Positions 17,730-26,800 of a stretch of DNA of 45,467 nucleotides are shown piece after piece. Position 1 is the stretch's first letter. Each line of letters begins with the position of its first letter. The translations under genes were made by a program, and so were the position numbers. The stretch is from DASXUG01 sp964620425 (GTDB lineage: Bacteria; Pseudomonadota; Gammaproteobacteria; Burkholderiales; Methylophilaceae): positions 1-45,467 of the forward strand of contig CAZUGV010000013.1 of assembly GCA_964620425.1 (NCBI GenBank), written 5' to 3'. Below the pieces are notes generated by a model. That model was not told the DNA's origin. It searched no databases and worked only from the letters and a program-made list of their open reading frames with translations.

Positions 17730-18251
17730 ATGAAACAACTCGCAATTATCACCTTAGTAGCCAGTGCTTTTGCAGCAACAAACACACAAGCTGCTGAAAT
17801 GACTTTCCCAAAAACTAAAGTAAGCATTGAAAAATGCTTGGCTGCCGCACTCAAAGCCAAAGCAGGTACCGTAGTGAAGGCTGAACTTAAATCTGAAGAC
17901 AAAACGATGGTTTATGAATTTGACATTGAAACACCTGATGGCAAATCATGGGATATCGAAGTCAGCACAGTGACTGGCAAAGTAACTGAAATTGAACAAG
18001 AAGTTAAAAATGCTGATGATCCACTATTCAAACCAAAAGTGAAAGTGACTGAAGAAGAAGCCAAGAAAACCGCTTTAGCAGCTTTTCCTGGCGAACTAAC
18101 TGAAACTGAATATGAGGTTGAGCCTGATGGCGCAGCTTCTTATGAGTTTGACATCACGACTAAAGATGGCGAAGTTAAAGTAGAAGTTGATGCTACAACT
18201 GGTAAAGTTGTTGAGCACAGCAAAGAATTTTACCAAATTGGTAAAGAGTAA
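17730..18251 (+). CDS. Secreted protein with two PepSY domains
   Basis: 173 residues with a clear signal peptide (MKQLAIITLVASAFA..., cleavage after QA at about residue 21). Two PepSY-like units follow, each of the pattern helix, EFDIETPDGKSWDIEVSTVTGKV and EFDITTKDGEVKVEVDATTGKV. The protein is acidic and is expected in the periplasm. PepSY domains are inhibitor- or sensor-like modules, and single-gene versions are often induced by two-component systems. Ribosome-binding site AAGGAAA. It stands alone between a promoter and a strong terminator; the exact role is unknown. Confidence 0.85.
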   Translation: MKQLAIITLVASAFAATNTQAAEMTFPKTKVSIEKCLAAALKAKAGTVVKAELKSEDKTMVYEFDIETPDGKSWDIEVSTVTGKVTEIEQEVKNADDPLFKPKVKVTEEEAKKTALAAFPGELTETEYEVEPDGAASYEFDITTKDGEVKVEVDATTGKVVEHSKEFYQIGKE

Positions 18252-18317
18252 TTTTATACCTTCAGGTTTAATCTTAGATATTAACCTCAGGCCTTAAACC
18301 TTACAGATTAAGGTTTC

Positions 18318-18359
18318 TATCAATAACAAAGCCCTCATTTGAGGGCTTTGTTATTGATA
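18318..18359. terminator. Strong terminator, perfect 20-bp inverted repeat
   Basis: The arms 18318-18337 and 18340-18359 are perfect 20-base inverted copies around AAAGCCCTCA/TGAGGGCTTT. A GC-rich core with T-rich flanks on both strands makes it a bidirectional terminator for the PepSY gene. Confidence 0.85.
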
Positions 18360-18397
18360 CATTTCAACCAATTGAATACTGCATCTGCAACCAAAAA

Positions 18398-18415
18398 TTG
18401 GCTAAATTTAGCCAA
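18398..18415. promoter_or_regulatory. Perfect 18-bp palindrome
   Basis: TTGGCTAAATTTAGCCAA is its own reverse complement over all 18 bases. It is too short-looped for a terminator and looks like a dimeric-regulator operator. It lies about 107 bases upstream of the structured element. Confidence 0.4.
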
Positions 18416-18504
18416 CACGCCTAGCACCATTTCATCTTTTAATATAAAAATCAACAAGCTACCGCTTTCCGACAGGCTGGCATCACATTTGCGTATTAGG
18501 CTAT

Positions 18505-18657
18505 GTATCAATGGAAAAGCGCTGAACCTAGGCCATGTTGCTATCACTAGCAACATGTTCAGTTGCTTTTCCACCCTAGGTCATCTCCCCAGAGCCTAGG
18601 GTTGCTTGATACTTGCGAGTTTCCCTGAGGCCTCAAAAGAGGTTTCAGGGACTTTTT
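18505..18657 (+). ncRNA. Candidate structured small RNA (three-way junction plus terminator)
   Basis: Nested complementary segments define a branched fold. The outer stem is GTATCAA (18505-18511) with TTGATAC (18606-18612). Arm 1 is GGAAAAGC (18513-18520) with GCTTTTCC (18565-18572), continuing as CTGAA/TTCAG and then CATGTTGCT/AGCAACATG (18534-18557) with a 6-base loop. Arm 2 is CCCTAGG (18574-18580) with CCTAGGG (18595-18601). A terminator hairpin follows at once on the plus strand. CCTAGG occurs three times, once in the bulge of arm 1, allowing alternative pairing. No clear promoter was found. I do not recognise a known RNA family. Confidence 0.45.
18622..18657 (+). terminator. Rho-independent terminator after the structured element
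   Basis: TCCCTGAGGCCTC and GAGGTTTCAGGGA form a 13-bp stem with two G-U pairs and an AAAA loop, followed by five Ts. The orientation is plus strand, so it ends a transcript coming through the structured element. Confidence 0.7.
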
Positions 18658-18690
18658 CAAAGATTCTCAAAGTTCAGAATGCAGCGCTTT

Positions 18691-19128
18691 CTAAGCACGA
18701 GATATTTTGGCAGCTTGCGCATATGCCTCTTTTTCATATCGATTGTTACGATAGCCTTTGCGTGATGCCCATAAATATTTAGCGATGGTCATTCCTGAGA
18801 AAAATTGTTGCACATGTGTCAATTCATGCGCTAGCAGTTCTATCCCAGCCGAAGTGTTGGCTTGATAAGCACCTTTACGAAAATAGATAACTCTCCCTAA
18901 CACGACACCATGCATATGCTTAAATAGCCAAAATGGCACTTTACCCAAATAACCATTGGCTTGTACTACACCCTCCTCGACCACACGTACTTGATTCAAT
19001 AAATTTTCTGGAAAATATAGTTGAAACCGCTGCTTTTCTAGTGCGCTCAAAGGGCGACCGGAATTATTGAGCTTGGAAAATAAAGAGAGCAAGTACCTAC
19101 ACACCCGAATAGCTAACGATTTACTCAT
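18691..19128 (-). CDS. DUF4157-type protein with HELTH zinc-peptidase-like motif
   Basis: 145 residues. The centre reads LLAHELTHVQQF, the HExxH-like motif of the DUF4157 family, preceded by VIYFRKGAYQANTSAGIE and followed by RYEKEAYAQA, as in that family. The domain is best known as the conserved segment of large extracellular contractile-injection effector proteins; here it is a small stand-alone protein without a signal peptide. It starts 6 bases after the YjbQ stop, with GGAGAG overlapping that stop, so it is coupled. Whether it cleaves protein is unknown. Confidence 0.75.
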   Translation of the reverse strand: MSKSLAIRVCRYLLSLFSKLNNSGRPLSALEKQRFQLYFPENLLNQVRVVEEGVVQANGYLGKVPFWLFKHMHGVVLGRVIYFRKGAYQANTSAGIELLAHELTHVQQFFSGMTIAKYLWASRKGYRNNRYEKEAYAQAAKISRA

Positions 19129-19134
19129 CAGGCA

Positions 19135-19563
19135 CTACTCTCCAATCAAATGCAACAATACTCGACGTTGGTGGCTGGCTAGGCGGTGTTCATACAAAAA
19201 TATACCCTGCCAAGTGCCAAGCGCTAATTGGTTTTCAAGCACGGGGATTCCCAGAGTTGTTTGCGTCAGCGCAGTGCGAATATGGGCTGGCATATCGTCT
19301 CGGCCTTCAGCAGTATGGATAAATAGTTTATCGCCATCAGGCACTAGCCTAGCGAAAAAACTTTCCATATCAACCAGCACGTCAGAATCATAATTTTCGT
19401 TAATCAACAAACTAGCGGATGTGTGTTGAATATACAAAGTGAGTAGGCCAGTATGCACGCCACTTTGCTTAACCCATTTGTCAACATTGGGGGTAATGTC
19501 GTATAAACGCCGCCCTTGTGTTGCAAGGGCTATTTGATGAGTAAGCTGCCGCATACTACTCAC
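19135..19563 (-). CDS. YjbQ/UPF0047 family protein
   Basis: 142 residues with the family's core LLTLYIQHTSASLLINENYD (near residues 40-59), DDMPAHIRTALTQTTL, and GTWQGIFLYEHR near the end. These include the conserved His, Glu and Asp residues around a metal site. YjbQ proteins can show thiamine-phosphate synthase activity in vitro, but their cellular role is unsettled. The GTG at 19563 is favoured because AGGA lies 7 bases before it; an ATG three codons in is the alternative. Middle gene of a three-gene operon. Confidence 0.9.
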   Translation of the reverse strand: MSSMRQLTHQIALATQGRRLYDITPNVDKWVKQSGVHTGLLTLYIQHTSASLLINENYDSDVLVDMESFFARLVPDGDKLFIHTAEGRDDMPAHIRTALTQTTLGIPVLENQLALGTWQGIFLYEHRLASHQRRVLLHLIGE

Positions 19564-19600
19564 GCACCAATCCTATTCAAATATGGTCTCAAACCAGAAC

Positions 19601-20131
19601 CTACCAGCCAAACCGATAGAACATGCCTGGCCCATAAAATGGTCTGCCACGATAACCGTATGGATATGGCCCATACCCATAAAAAGGGTCGTAAAAAGGT
19701 TGCGCGCGCATACGTAACTCTCGTTTTAGATTTTCCTGTTCCAGCACTTTGTCTTTTTCGCGCTTATTGATTTCATCGGCAAAACCATCACGCAAGGCTT
19801 GCTCACGCGCTTGATGGATGTAATCTAACACCTTACCATCCACGCCGCGCTTGCTTAAATCCACCGCTTGCGAAGGGGTTAAATCATAGTGCGAATTGCT
19901 TACTTTAATTTTGTCGATAATTTGCTCGGTGGGCGTATTGGCTTGTGAAAGCGCGACAATTTCATCCAAACTCAAATTGGGTACAGGCTTGGGCATAATG
20001 CGCTCAAGCTCTTCTGGCGAAATACGCGCCACAGGCGGCTGTTGCATGGGGGTGGTAGCGCACGCACCGAGGCTAAGGGCTAGTAACACCCACGATAACT
20101 GTTTATTGTACAGGCGGCTTAAATACATCAT
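19601..20131 (-). CDS. Lipoprotein of unknown function with Pro/Tyr/Gly-rich end
   Basis: 176 residues. The leader ends in LSLGACATTP, a lipobox with Cys at about position 24. The mature part has a short helical domain (RISPEELERIMPKPVPNLS; IVALSQANTPTEQIIDKIK; YDLTPSQAVDLSKRGV) and then a highly charged helix. It ends in an aromatic Tyr/Gly/Pro-rich tail (PFYDPFYGYGPYPYGYRG and so on). Ribosome-binding site GGGAG. First gene of the operon with yjbQ. I know no function; an outer-membrane or periplasmic envelope protein is likely. Confidence 0.75.
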   Translation of the reverse strand: MMYLSRLYNKQLSWVLLALSLGACATTPMQQPPVARISPEELERIMPKPVPNLSLDEIVALSQANTPTEQIIDKIKVSNSHYDLTPSQAVDLSKRGVDGKVLDYIHQAREQALRDGFADEINKREKDKVLEQENLKRELRMRAQPFYDPFYGYGPYPYGYRGRPFYGPGMFYRFGW

Positions 20132-20163
20132 GTTTGGCTCCCACTATGACATTCACTTGGTTA

Positions 20164-20179
20164 TGACTACGCATAGTCA
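20164..20179. promoter_or_regulatory. Inverted repeat upstream of the lipoprotein gene
   Basis: TGACTA and TAGTCA around CGCA form a perfect 6-bp dyad in the divergent control region, about 33 bases from the lipoprotein start. Confidence 0.3.
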
Positions 20180-20210
20180 AAATAATTCAGTCCACACTTT
20201 TCTATATTAT

Positions 20211-20259
20211 TAGTCCAAATGGACTATATAAAAACCCGCCTATTGGCCCGAATGGACTA
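20211..20259. promoter_or_regulatory. Paired operator-like sites in the lipoprotein/PEP-CTERM divergent region
   Basis: TAGTCCAAATGGACTA (20211-20226) is a perfect dyad with 7-base arms. A second copy TGGCCCGAATGGACTA begins 33 bases later at 20244, keeping the right half intact. Three helical turns between copies on one face of the DNA suggest cooperative binding of a regulator. Confidence 0.45.
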
Positions 20260-20362
20260 CATACAACACCGCTTATCCACTTCATAATGCGTTCCATGCT
20301 GTTTCAGTATTAAAACATTTTTAACAACAACGAACACAACTAGGAAAAGAAAAGGAAACAAC

Positions 20363-20938
20363 ATGAAATTAGCGACCAAACTTTTATCGGGTGTAGCGTT
20401 AACATTAGCCTTAATTAACAACGCGTCTGCCGCAAGCTTAAATGTTACTGACGGCATTTTAATGGGCGCATCGGGTGTGTCAGTAAATGGTGAATTATAT
20501 GATGTGGAGTTTAAAGATGGTCTGATCGGTAATAGCTTGAATACATTTACCACATATCAATTCACGTTGGCAGCATCGCAAGCGCTACTCAACCAAGTTT
20601 TTACTGGCATTTATGACTCCCAGCCAAATCTAACAAACGGGTGTACATCTACTGTGGATTGCAATTTGATCACCGCTTATTCAACCTATCTCATTTCAGG
20701 AAAGCAGTATCACAGCTTCTACACTGCTCGAAACTCTAGTACAGAGAGTAGTGATGTAGGTTACATTAGCAGTACAATTTCCACTAATGATATTTCAAAG
20801 TACTCTACCTACACTCTCGCCATTTGGACTAAACAAGCGACTGCCACCGCAGTGCCAGAACCAGAAGCCTACGCCATGATGTTGGCAGGGTTAGGTTTGG
20901 TGGGGTTTGCGGCACGCCGTAAACAACAAGCGGCTTAA
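20363..20938 (+). CDS. PEP-CTERM sorted exported protein
   Basis: 191 residues: signal peptide (MKLATKLLSGVALTLALINNASA) at the start, and at the end the PEP-CTERM tripartite tail with VPEPEAYAMM, a hydrophobic helix (LAGLGLVGFA) and ARRK. Such tails are recognised by an exosortase (EpsH family), which is not encoded in this window. The middle is beta-rich, Ser/Thr-rich, with a few cysteines, and I do not recognise it. Good ribosome-binding site AAGGAAA; terminator 30 bases after the stop. Confidence 0.88.
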   Translation: MKLATKLLSGVALTLALINNASAASLNVTDGILMGASGVSVNGELYDVEFKDGLIGNSLNTFTTYQFTLAASQALLNQVFTGIYDSQPNLTNGCTSTVDCNLITAYSTYLISGKQYHSFYTARNSSTESSDVGYISSTISTNDISKYSTYTLAIWTKQATATAVPEPEAYAMMLAGLGLVGFAARRKQQAA

Positions 20939-20966
20939 TTTAACGGTTTAAGTACCAATCAAAAAC

Positions 20967-20988
20967 GGGGGCATTGCCCCCATTTTTT
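20967..20988 (+). terminator. Terminator after the PEP-CTERM gene
   Basis: GGGGGCATTGCCCCC hairpin followed by a run of six Ts on the plus strand. It lies between convergent genes, before clpB's end. Confidence 0.88.
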
Positions 20989-21008
20989 GTATACCCGTTT
21001 TATATCTG

Positions 21009-23597
21009 TTAATGCGGTTTACTAAACACCATTTTACCACCCGTGAAATTCACCATAATGGTGTCTTTTGGCGCAAAATTACCCGCTAAAATTTCACGCG
21101 CCAGTGGGTTTTCCACCTCGCTCTGAATCGCACGTTTAAGTGGCCTTGCGCCGTAAATGGGGTCAAACCCTGCGGCGGCAATTTCCGCTAAGGCTTCATC
21201 GCTCATTTCAAGCTGCATATCCATGGCTTTCAGGCGTTTTTGCAACAGCCCAAGCTGTATGCTGGCAATTGAACGCACATGGGTTTCGCCCAAGCTATGG
21301 AACACCACGACTTCATCAATACGATTAATAAACTCAGGACGGAAGTGCGTTTTCACCTCACCCATCACCGCCAACTTCACCACTTGGTAATCTTGGTCGC
21401 TCATACTTTGTATCATATGGCTGCCAAGGTTAGAAGTCATAATCACTACGGTATTTTTAAAGTCCACCGTGCGGCCTTGCCCATCCGTCAAACGCCCATC
21501 ATCCAACACCTGTAACAGCACGTTAAATACATCTGGGTGCGCTTTTTCGACTTCATCCAACAAAATCACGGAGTACGGTTTGCGGCGTACAGCTTCAGTG
21601 AGCGTGCCGCCTTCTTCATAGCCCACATAGCCTGGTGGCGCGCCAATTAAGCGTGATACGGAGTGTTTCTCCATAAATTCGCTCATGTCGATACGGATTA
21701 AATGCTCTTCGGAGTCAAACAAAAAGCCTGCTAGCGCTTTGCATAGCTCAGTTTTACCCACGCCCGTTGGCCCTAAAAACAGGAATGAACCATAGGGGCG
21801 ATTGGGGTCGCTCAAGCCAGAGCGTGAGCGACGAATGGCATCAGACACCAAGCGCACTGCTTCATCTTGCCCCACCACACGCTCGTGCAACTTGCTTTCC
21901 ATCGTTAGCAGTTTTTCGCGTTCGCCCGTCATCATTTTGCTGACTGGAATCCCCGTCGCGCGACTGACGACCTCTGCAATTTCTTCTGCGCCCACTTCTG
22001 TACGCAACAGTTTATTCTGTTTCACTGTGCCGTTAGATTCTTCACTGGCTGCTTTTTTAAGCTGCGCTTCGAGTTGCGGCAATTTGCCATATTGCAACTC
22101 AGAAACACGCTGCCAATCGCCTTTGCGCGTGGCTTCTTCCATCTGAATTTTAATTTTATCAATCGCTTCTTTGATATGTGCAGAGCCTTGAACCGCAGCT
22201 TTTTCTGCTTTCCAAATATCTTCTAAATCTGCATATTCTTTGCCTAATCGCTCAATTTCTCCTTCGATTAACTCTAAGCGTTTGCGTGAAGCTTCGTCTT
22301 TTTCGCGCTTGACCGCTTCGCGCTCAATTTTGAGCTGAATTAAACGTCTATCCATTTTATCCAGCACTTCTGGCTTGGAGTCGATTTCCATTTTGATGCG
22401 TGAAGCCGCTTCATCAATCAAATCAATCGCTTTGTCGGGCAAAAAGCGGTCGGTAATATAACGATGCGAAAGCTCTGCAGCGGCGACAATGGCTGGGTCG
22501 GTAATCTCTACGCCATGATGTAACTCGTACTTTTCTTGCAAGCCACGTAAGATGGCGATGGTCGCTTCGACGCTAGGCTCATCCACCAATACTTTTTGAA
22601 AACGGCGCTCTAAGGCGGCATCTTTTTCGATATATTTGCGGTATTCATCCAGCGTAGTCGCGCCCACGCAATGCAGTTCACCTCGCGCCAACGCAGGTTT
22701 TAGCATATTGCCTGCATCCATCGCGCCTTCTGCTTTGCCAGCACCCACCATGGTGTGTAGCTCATCTATAAAGACAATAGTTTGACCTTCATCTTGCGCT
22801 AATTCTTTTAACACAGATTTCAAGCGCTCTTCAAACTCGCCACGGTATTTTGCACCCGCAATTAAGCTCGCCATATCCAGTGACAACACGCGCTTATTTT
22901 TAAGCGATTCTGGCACTTCACCATTCACAATGCGCTGTGCCAAACCTTCTACAATTGCGGTTTTACCAACGCCTGGCTCACCGATTAACACAGGGTTGTT
23001 TTTGGTGCGGCGTTGCAGCACTTGAATGGCACGGCGAATTTCATCATCGCGCCCAATCACTGGGTCTAGCTTGCCTGCACGGGCACGCTCGGTTAAATCT
23101 ACCGTATATTTTTTGAGCGATTCACGGTTATTTTCAGATTCTTGATTATTCACTTGGTCCCCGCCACGCACTGCTTGAATCGCGGCTTCCAACGCAGACT
23201 TACTCATGCCGTTTTGCTTGAGTAATTTTGCGGTTTCGCCTTTATCGTCCGCCAAGGCGAGCAAAAACATCTCACTGGCGATATAGCTATCGCCGCGTTT
23301 TTGCGCGTATTTATCCGTCAGATTGAGGAGGTTATTTAAATCGCGGGAAATACTGACTTCGCCCGTACTACTTTCGACTTTGGGTAGATTGGCGATAGCG
23401 GTCTGCAAGCTCGCTTTTAGCGGCTCAATATTCACCCCTGCGCGACCTAAAATTGACGCCGTGCCGCCGTCCTCTTGGCTAATGAGCGCAGATAATAAAT
23501 GCTGCGCCTCAATGTTAGGATTGTCATGCCCGACCGCTAAACTTTGCGCATCATTTAAAGCTTGTTGAAACTTGGTCGTTAATTTGTCAAATCGCAT
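21009..23597 (-). CDS. clpB: ClpB, ATP-dependent protein disaggregase
   Basis: 862 residues starting MRFDKLTTKFQQALNDAQ. This ATG has AAAGGGA just before it; upstream in-frame ATGs would add 8 non-family residues. Domain order is the N-domain (1-145), AAA+ 1 with GEPGVGKT, a coiled-coil middle domain (about 410-525) and AAA+ 2 with GPTGVGKT and the ending YGARPLKRAIQ. The hexamer works with DnaK to rescue aggregated proteins after heat stress. A sigma32-type promoter lies directly upstream. It is convergent with the PEP-CTERM gene. Confidence 0.97.
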   Translation of the reverse strand: MRFDKLTTKFQQALNDAQSLAVGHDNPNIEAQHLLSALISQEDGGTASILGRAGVNIEPLKASLQTAIANLPKVESSTGEVSISRDLNNLLNLTDKYAQKRGDSYIASEMFLLALADDKGETAKLLKQNGMSKSALEAAIQAVRGGDQVNNQESENNRESLKKYTVDLTERARAGKLDPVIGRDDEIRRAIQVLQRRTKNNPVLIGEPGVGKTAIVEGLAQRIVNGEVPESLKNKRVLSLDMASLIAGAKYRGEFEERLKSVLKELAQDEGQTIVFIDELHTMVGAGKAEGAMDAGNMLKPALARGELHCVGATTLDEYRKYIEKDAALERRFQKVLVDEPSVEATIAILRGLQEKYELHHGVEITDPAIVAAAELSHRYITDRFLPDKAIDLIDEAASRIKMEIDSKPEVLDKMDRRLIQLKIEREAVKREKDEASRKRLELIEGEIERLGKEYADLEDIWKAEKAAVQGSAHIKEAIDKIKIQMEEATRKGDWQRVSELQYGKLPQLEAQLKKAASEESNGTVKQNKLLRTEVGAEEIAEVVSRATGIPVSKMMTGEREKLLTMESKLHERVVGQDEAVRLVSDAIRRSRSGLSDPNRPYGSFLFLGPTGVGKTELCKALAGFLFDSEEHLIRIDMSEFMEKHSVSRLIGAPPGYVGYEEGGTLTEAVRRKPYSVILLDEVEKAHPDVFNVLLQVLDDGRLTDGQGRTVDFKNTVVIMTSNLGSHMIQSMSDQDYQVVKLAVMGEVKTHFRPEFINRIDEVVVFHSLGETHVRSIASIQLGLLQKRLKAMDMQLEMSDEALAEIAAAGFDPIYGARPLKRAIQSEVENPLAREILAGNFAPKDTIMVNFTGGKMVFSKPH

Positions 23598-23635
23598 GGT
23601 ATTTGTCCCTTTTTTCATCAATTTACTTATTGATT

Positions 23636-23663
23636 AGATGGGGCAATATTATTCAAATTCAAG
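23636..23663 (-). promoter_or_regulatory. Sigma32 (heat-shock) promoter of clpB
   Basis: On the minus strand CTTGAA (23658-23663), a 14-base spacer and CCCCATCT (23636-23643) match the sigma32 consensus essentially perfectly. The start codon lies 39 bases downstream. Confidence 0.88.
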
Positions 23664-23855
23664 ACTTGTGTATTGAACACAACCATAGCCAAGCCATCGA
23701 CTATTTACTGATGCGCGATTGGTTGTTTGAGGTCACGGTTATTTAAGTTTTTTGTAGTCGTGACGATATATAACTGAATTACAACTGTTTAAAGACGATC
23801 GAGACTAACTATTTGGTCGTCTCAGTATATTCAATAATGACCAACAAGGCGTGTA

Positions 23856-26800
23856 ATGTCGAATAACAAAATATCGACTCCAGATACTCACAACGCTGCT
23901 AACCAGCAGGCAGGACAGACACGCCTATTTGAAACCATCATTCAAAATGATCTGCGCACAAAATTTACCAATGAAGTTAATCTAGATGCGCTGGTCAACA
24001 CCCTACAAGGTGTTGCCATTTTGGCGAGCGATCATAAACTCAACATTTACTACGCGAACCAATATGCTCGTGCAATCTTTTCTCTTGATTCTGAGGCGTT
24101 GCTTGATGGAAACGCTCGCTTATCGTCACCACTGCATAAACGTGTTATCGCTCAGTTAAAACAAGCAAACTCAGAGTTTGTTCTGCAATATGCGGCTGGC
24201 GACCAAGTGCGTACACTCAAGGTGTTTGCCTCCAAAATGCCCGCAACGCCAAATCAACCGCAGGACGGATACAGCCTGCATATGCACGACATCACCGATC
24301 GTGTTTTGACCGAATATCAATTACGTACGAAAGAAAGGTTATTACGTAGCTTAATTGAAGCTAGCCCAGATTTCATTTGCTTTAAGGATCATAAAGGGCG
24401 ATGGTTAGAAGCAAGTCAAAGTGGTTTAGACATATTTCAAATCCCCGCAGATGAATACCAATATAAAACCGACCAGGAGCTTGCTGGGTTTGCGCACCCC
24501 TCGCAAAAAGATACCCTCAAGCAAATAAAACAATCTGACGAAAAAGCTTGGGCAAAAGCGAAACCCTATCGCGAAGAACAAACCATCCCTTTACCTCATG
24601 GCGGTGTAAAAATGTTCGACGTTGTAAAAGTGCCATTATTTCATCAAGATGGTAGCCGCGAGGGCTTGGTTACTTTAAGTCGCGACATTACCGAACGTAA
24701 ATTGGCCGAAAGCCATTTACAAGATAGAAGCACCATGTTGGATGCGCTAATTTCATGCAATTGGTTGCTACAGTCTTGCGAAAACTGGCATACAGTAGCT
24801 GAAAAAGTTTTAGAGCAAATAAGTACTATTGCACAATTTAGTCGCTGTACGATTTTCAAACATAACAAATCAGAAATAATATCGACGATCCATCAAGAAG
24901 TTTCTAAAGAATCTACGCTGGCAAAATCTGAAACTGCTATTGCAGCAGAAGCTATTTACCAATGGCAGAAAATTGGTCAACCCAGAGTAGGACAAGCGCT
25001 CAAAAGCATAGCGTATTTAGCCGATGGGTGTGGACAATGGTTAGCAAGCTTGAAGCAAGGCAATCCAGTCATCAATCAATTTAAAGAACTCTCAATTAAC
25101 GAACAACGGTTTTTAAAGAAGCATCATATAGAGTCGCTTATCGTCCTACCGCTCATGGTTAATCACACCCTATGGGGAACATTAATGATGGAGCGCAGGG
25201 AATCAACTAACGAATTTCACCCACAAGAACTAGCCGTAGTCATGGCAATCAGCCGTTCGTTAAGTGCTGCAATTCAAAGACAATCCACTGAAAAACGCTT
25301 ACAACAAGCCAAAATCGCATTTGATTCTGCCACAGAAGGCATCATGATTTTAGATGTCAATGCGCAAGTGATTGGCGTAAACCAAGGCTTTACAAAGATA
25401 ACGGGGTTTACAGAGCAAGAAGCGCTTGGATCCACACCCAAGGTTTTTCAAACTGCGGATAAAACTGTTTGGGGAAACCTTAGAACCAAACAAAAATGGT
25501 GCGGAGAAGTCGCCAACCATCGTAAAAATGGTGAACCCTACCAAGAGTGGCTCACCATCACCGTCGTTAAAGATGACTTAGGCAAAGTGACCAACTATGT
25601 CGGGGTATTTGCTGACATTACAAAAATTGTGCAATCTCAAAATCAACTCCACAAACTGGTCAATCAAGATGCGCTAACAGGCTTACCAAACAGACGATTA
25701 TTAATTGAATTGCTAGACCAAGCGATCAAGGTAGCAGGTCGAAAAGGTTATCAAATTGCAGTACTATTTATTGATTTAGATCGATTTAAGACAGTCAACG
25801 ACTCGCTTGGCCATCAATTAGGCGATCAACTATTACTGGAAGTATCGCGTCGCATTAAACAATCAATTCGTACCAGTGATGTCGTAGCACGCTTAGGTGG
25901 TGATGAGTTTATGGTGGTAATGGATCGGCTTGATGAAATAGAGGATGCCGCGATTGTTGCCAAGAAAATCATCCACGCGATTCAAACTGAATTCATTATT
26001 CAAGGTAAAGAAATATTTATTGGCGCAAGTATCGGCATTTCAGTGTTTCCGAACGATAGCAACAAAGTCGAGGGCTTGATCAAATCCGCAGATATTGCCA
26101 TGTATCAGGTAAAAAACTCAGGAAAAAATAATTTTTGTTTTTTCTCAAATGACCTGAGTGAAAATGCACTGGAGCGATTCAACTTAGAAACCCAACTGCG
26201 TCGTGCCTTGGAGCGCGATCAATTTGAAGTTTACTACCAACCGCAAGTTTGCCTAATGACTGGGAACTTTATCGGTGCAGAGGCCTTAGTACGTTGGCAT
26301 CACCCTGAGTTAGGCATGATTTCGCCAGCTAAATTTATCCCTGTAGCCGAAGACACTGGGCTGATTATGCAAATAGGTGAATGGGTGTTGCGGCAAGCAA
26401 CACTTCAAGCCATGCGATGGAAAATTGAGAACCCCAGCTTTAAACGTGTTTCCGTTAATGTATCTGGTGTGCAAATTTTACGCAGCAATTTTGCCGATAC
26501 GGTATATGGCTTAATCATTGAAACGGATTGCGACCCGACGATACTAGAGCTCGAGATTACAGAGAGTACCGTCATGCAAAATACAGAGTTTGTGATTGAA
26601 ACTTTTAACCGCATAAAAAGTATGGGCGTATCTTTAGCCATTGATGACTTTGGCACAGGCTATTCATCGCTATCTAACTTAAAACGACTGCCTTTGGATA
26701 AAATTAAAATTGACCAATCCTTTGTACGCGACCTGCCATCTGACCAAGACGATGCTGCCATTGCCACCGCCATTTATGCGATGGCAAACAGTTTAGGATT

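Larger units (their letters stand above)
18360..18690. other. Intergenic region with palindromes and a structured element, no protein gene seen
   Basis: Two overlapping ORFs of about 80 codons on opposite strands run through the terminator and the hairpins and lack family features, so I do not call them. The content is instead an 18-bp palindrome (18398-18415), a branched RNA-like fold (18505-18612) and a second terminator (18622-18657), listed separately. Confidence 0.6.

Noticed and set aside
18354..18367. FNR-like box TTGATACATTTCAA next to the PepSY terminator
   Set aside because: It deviates from the consensus in the right half, overlaps the terminator arm, and no promoter or gene lies at a useful distance.
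18335..18599. Two ORFs of about 80 codons on opposite strands in the intergenic region
   Set aside because: Both run through the terminator and hairpins, and neither shows protein-family features.
18505..18612. Retron ncRNA or integron attC site
   Set aside because: The end repeats and arms recall a retron ncRNA, but no reverse transcriptase is nearby. The attC core motifs RYYYAAC and GTTRRRY are not present in the right arrangement.
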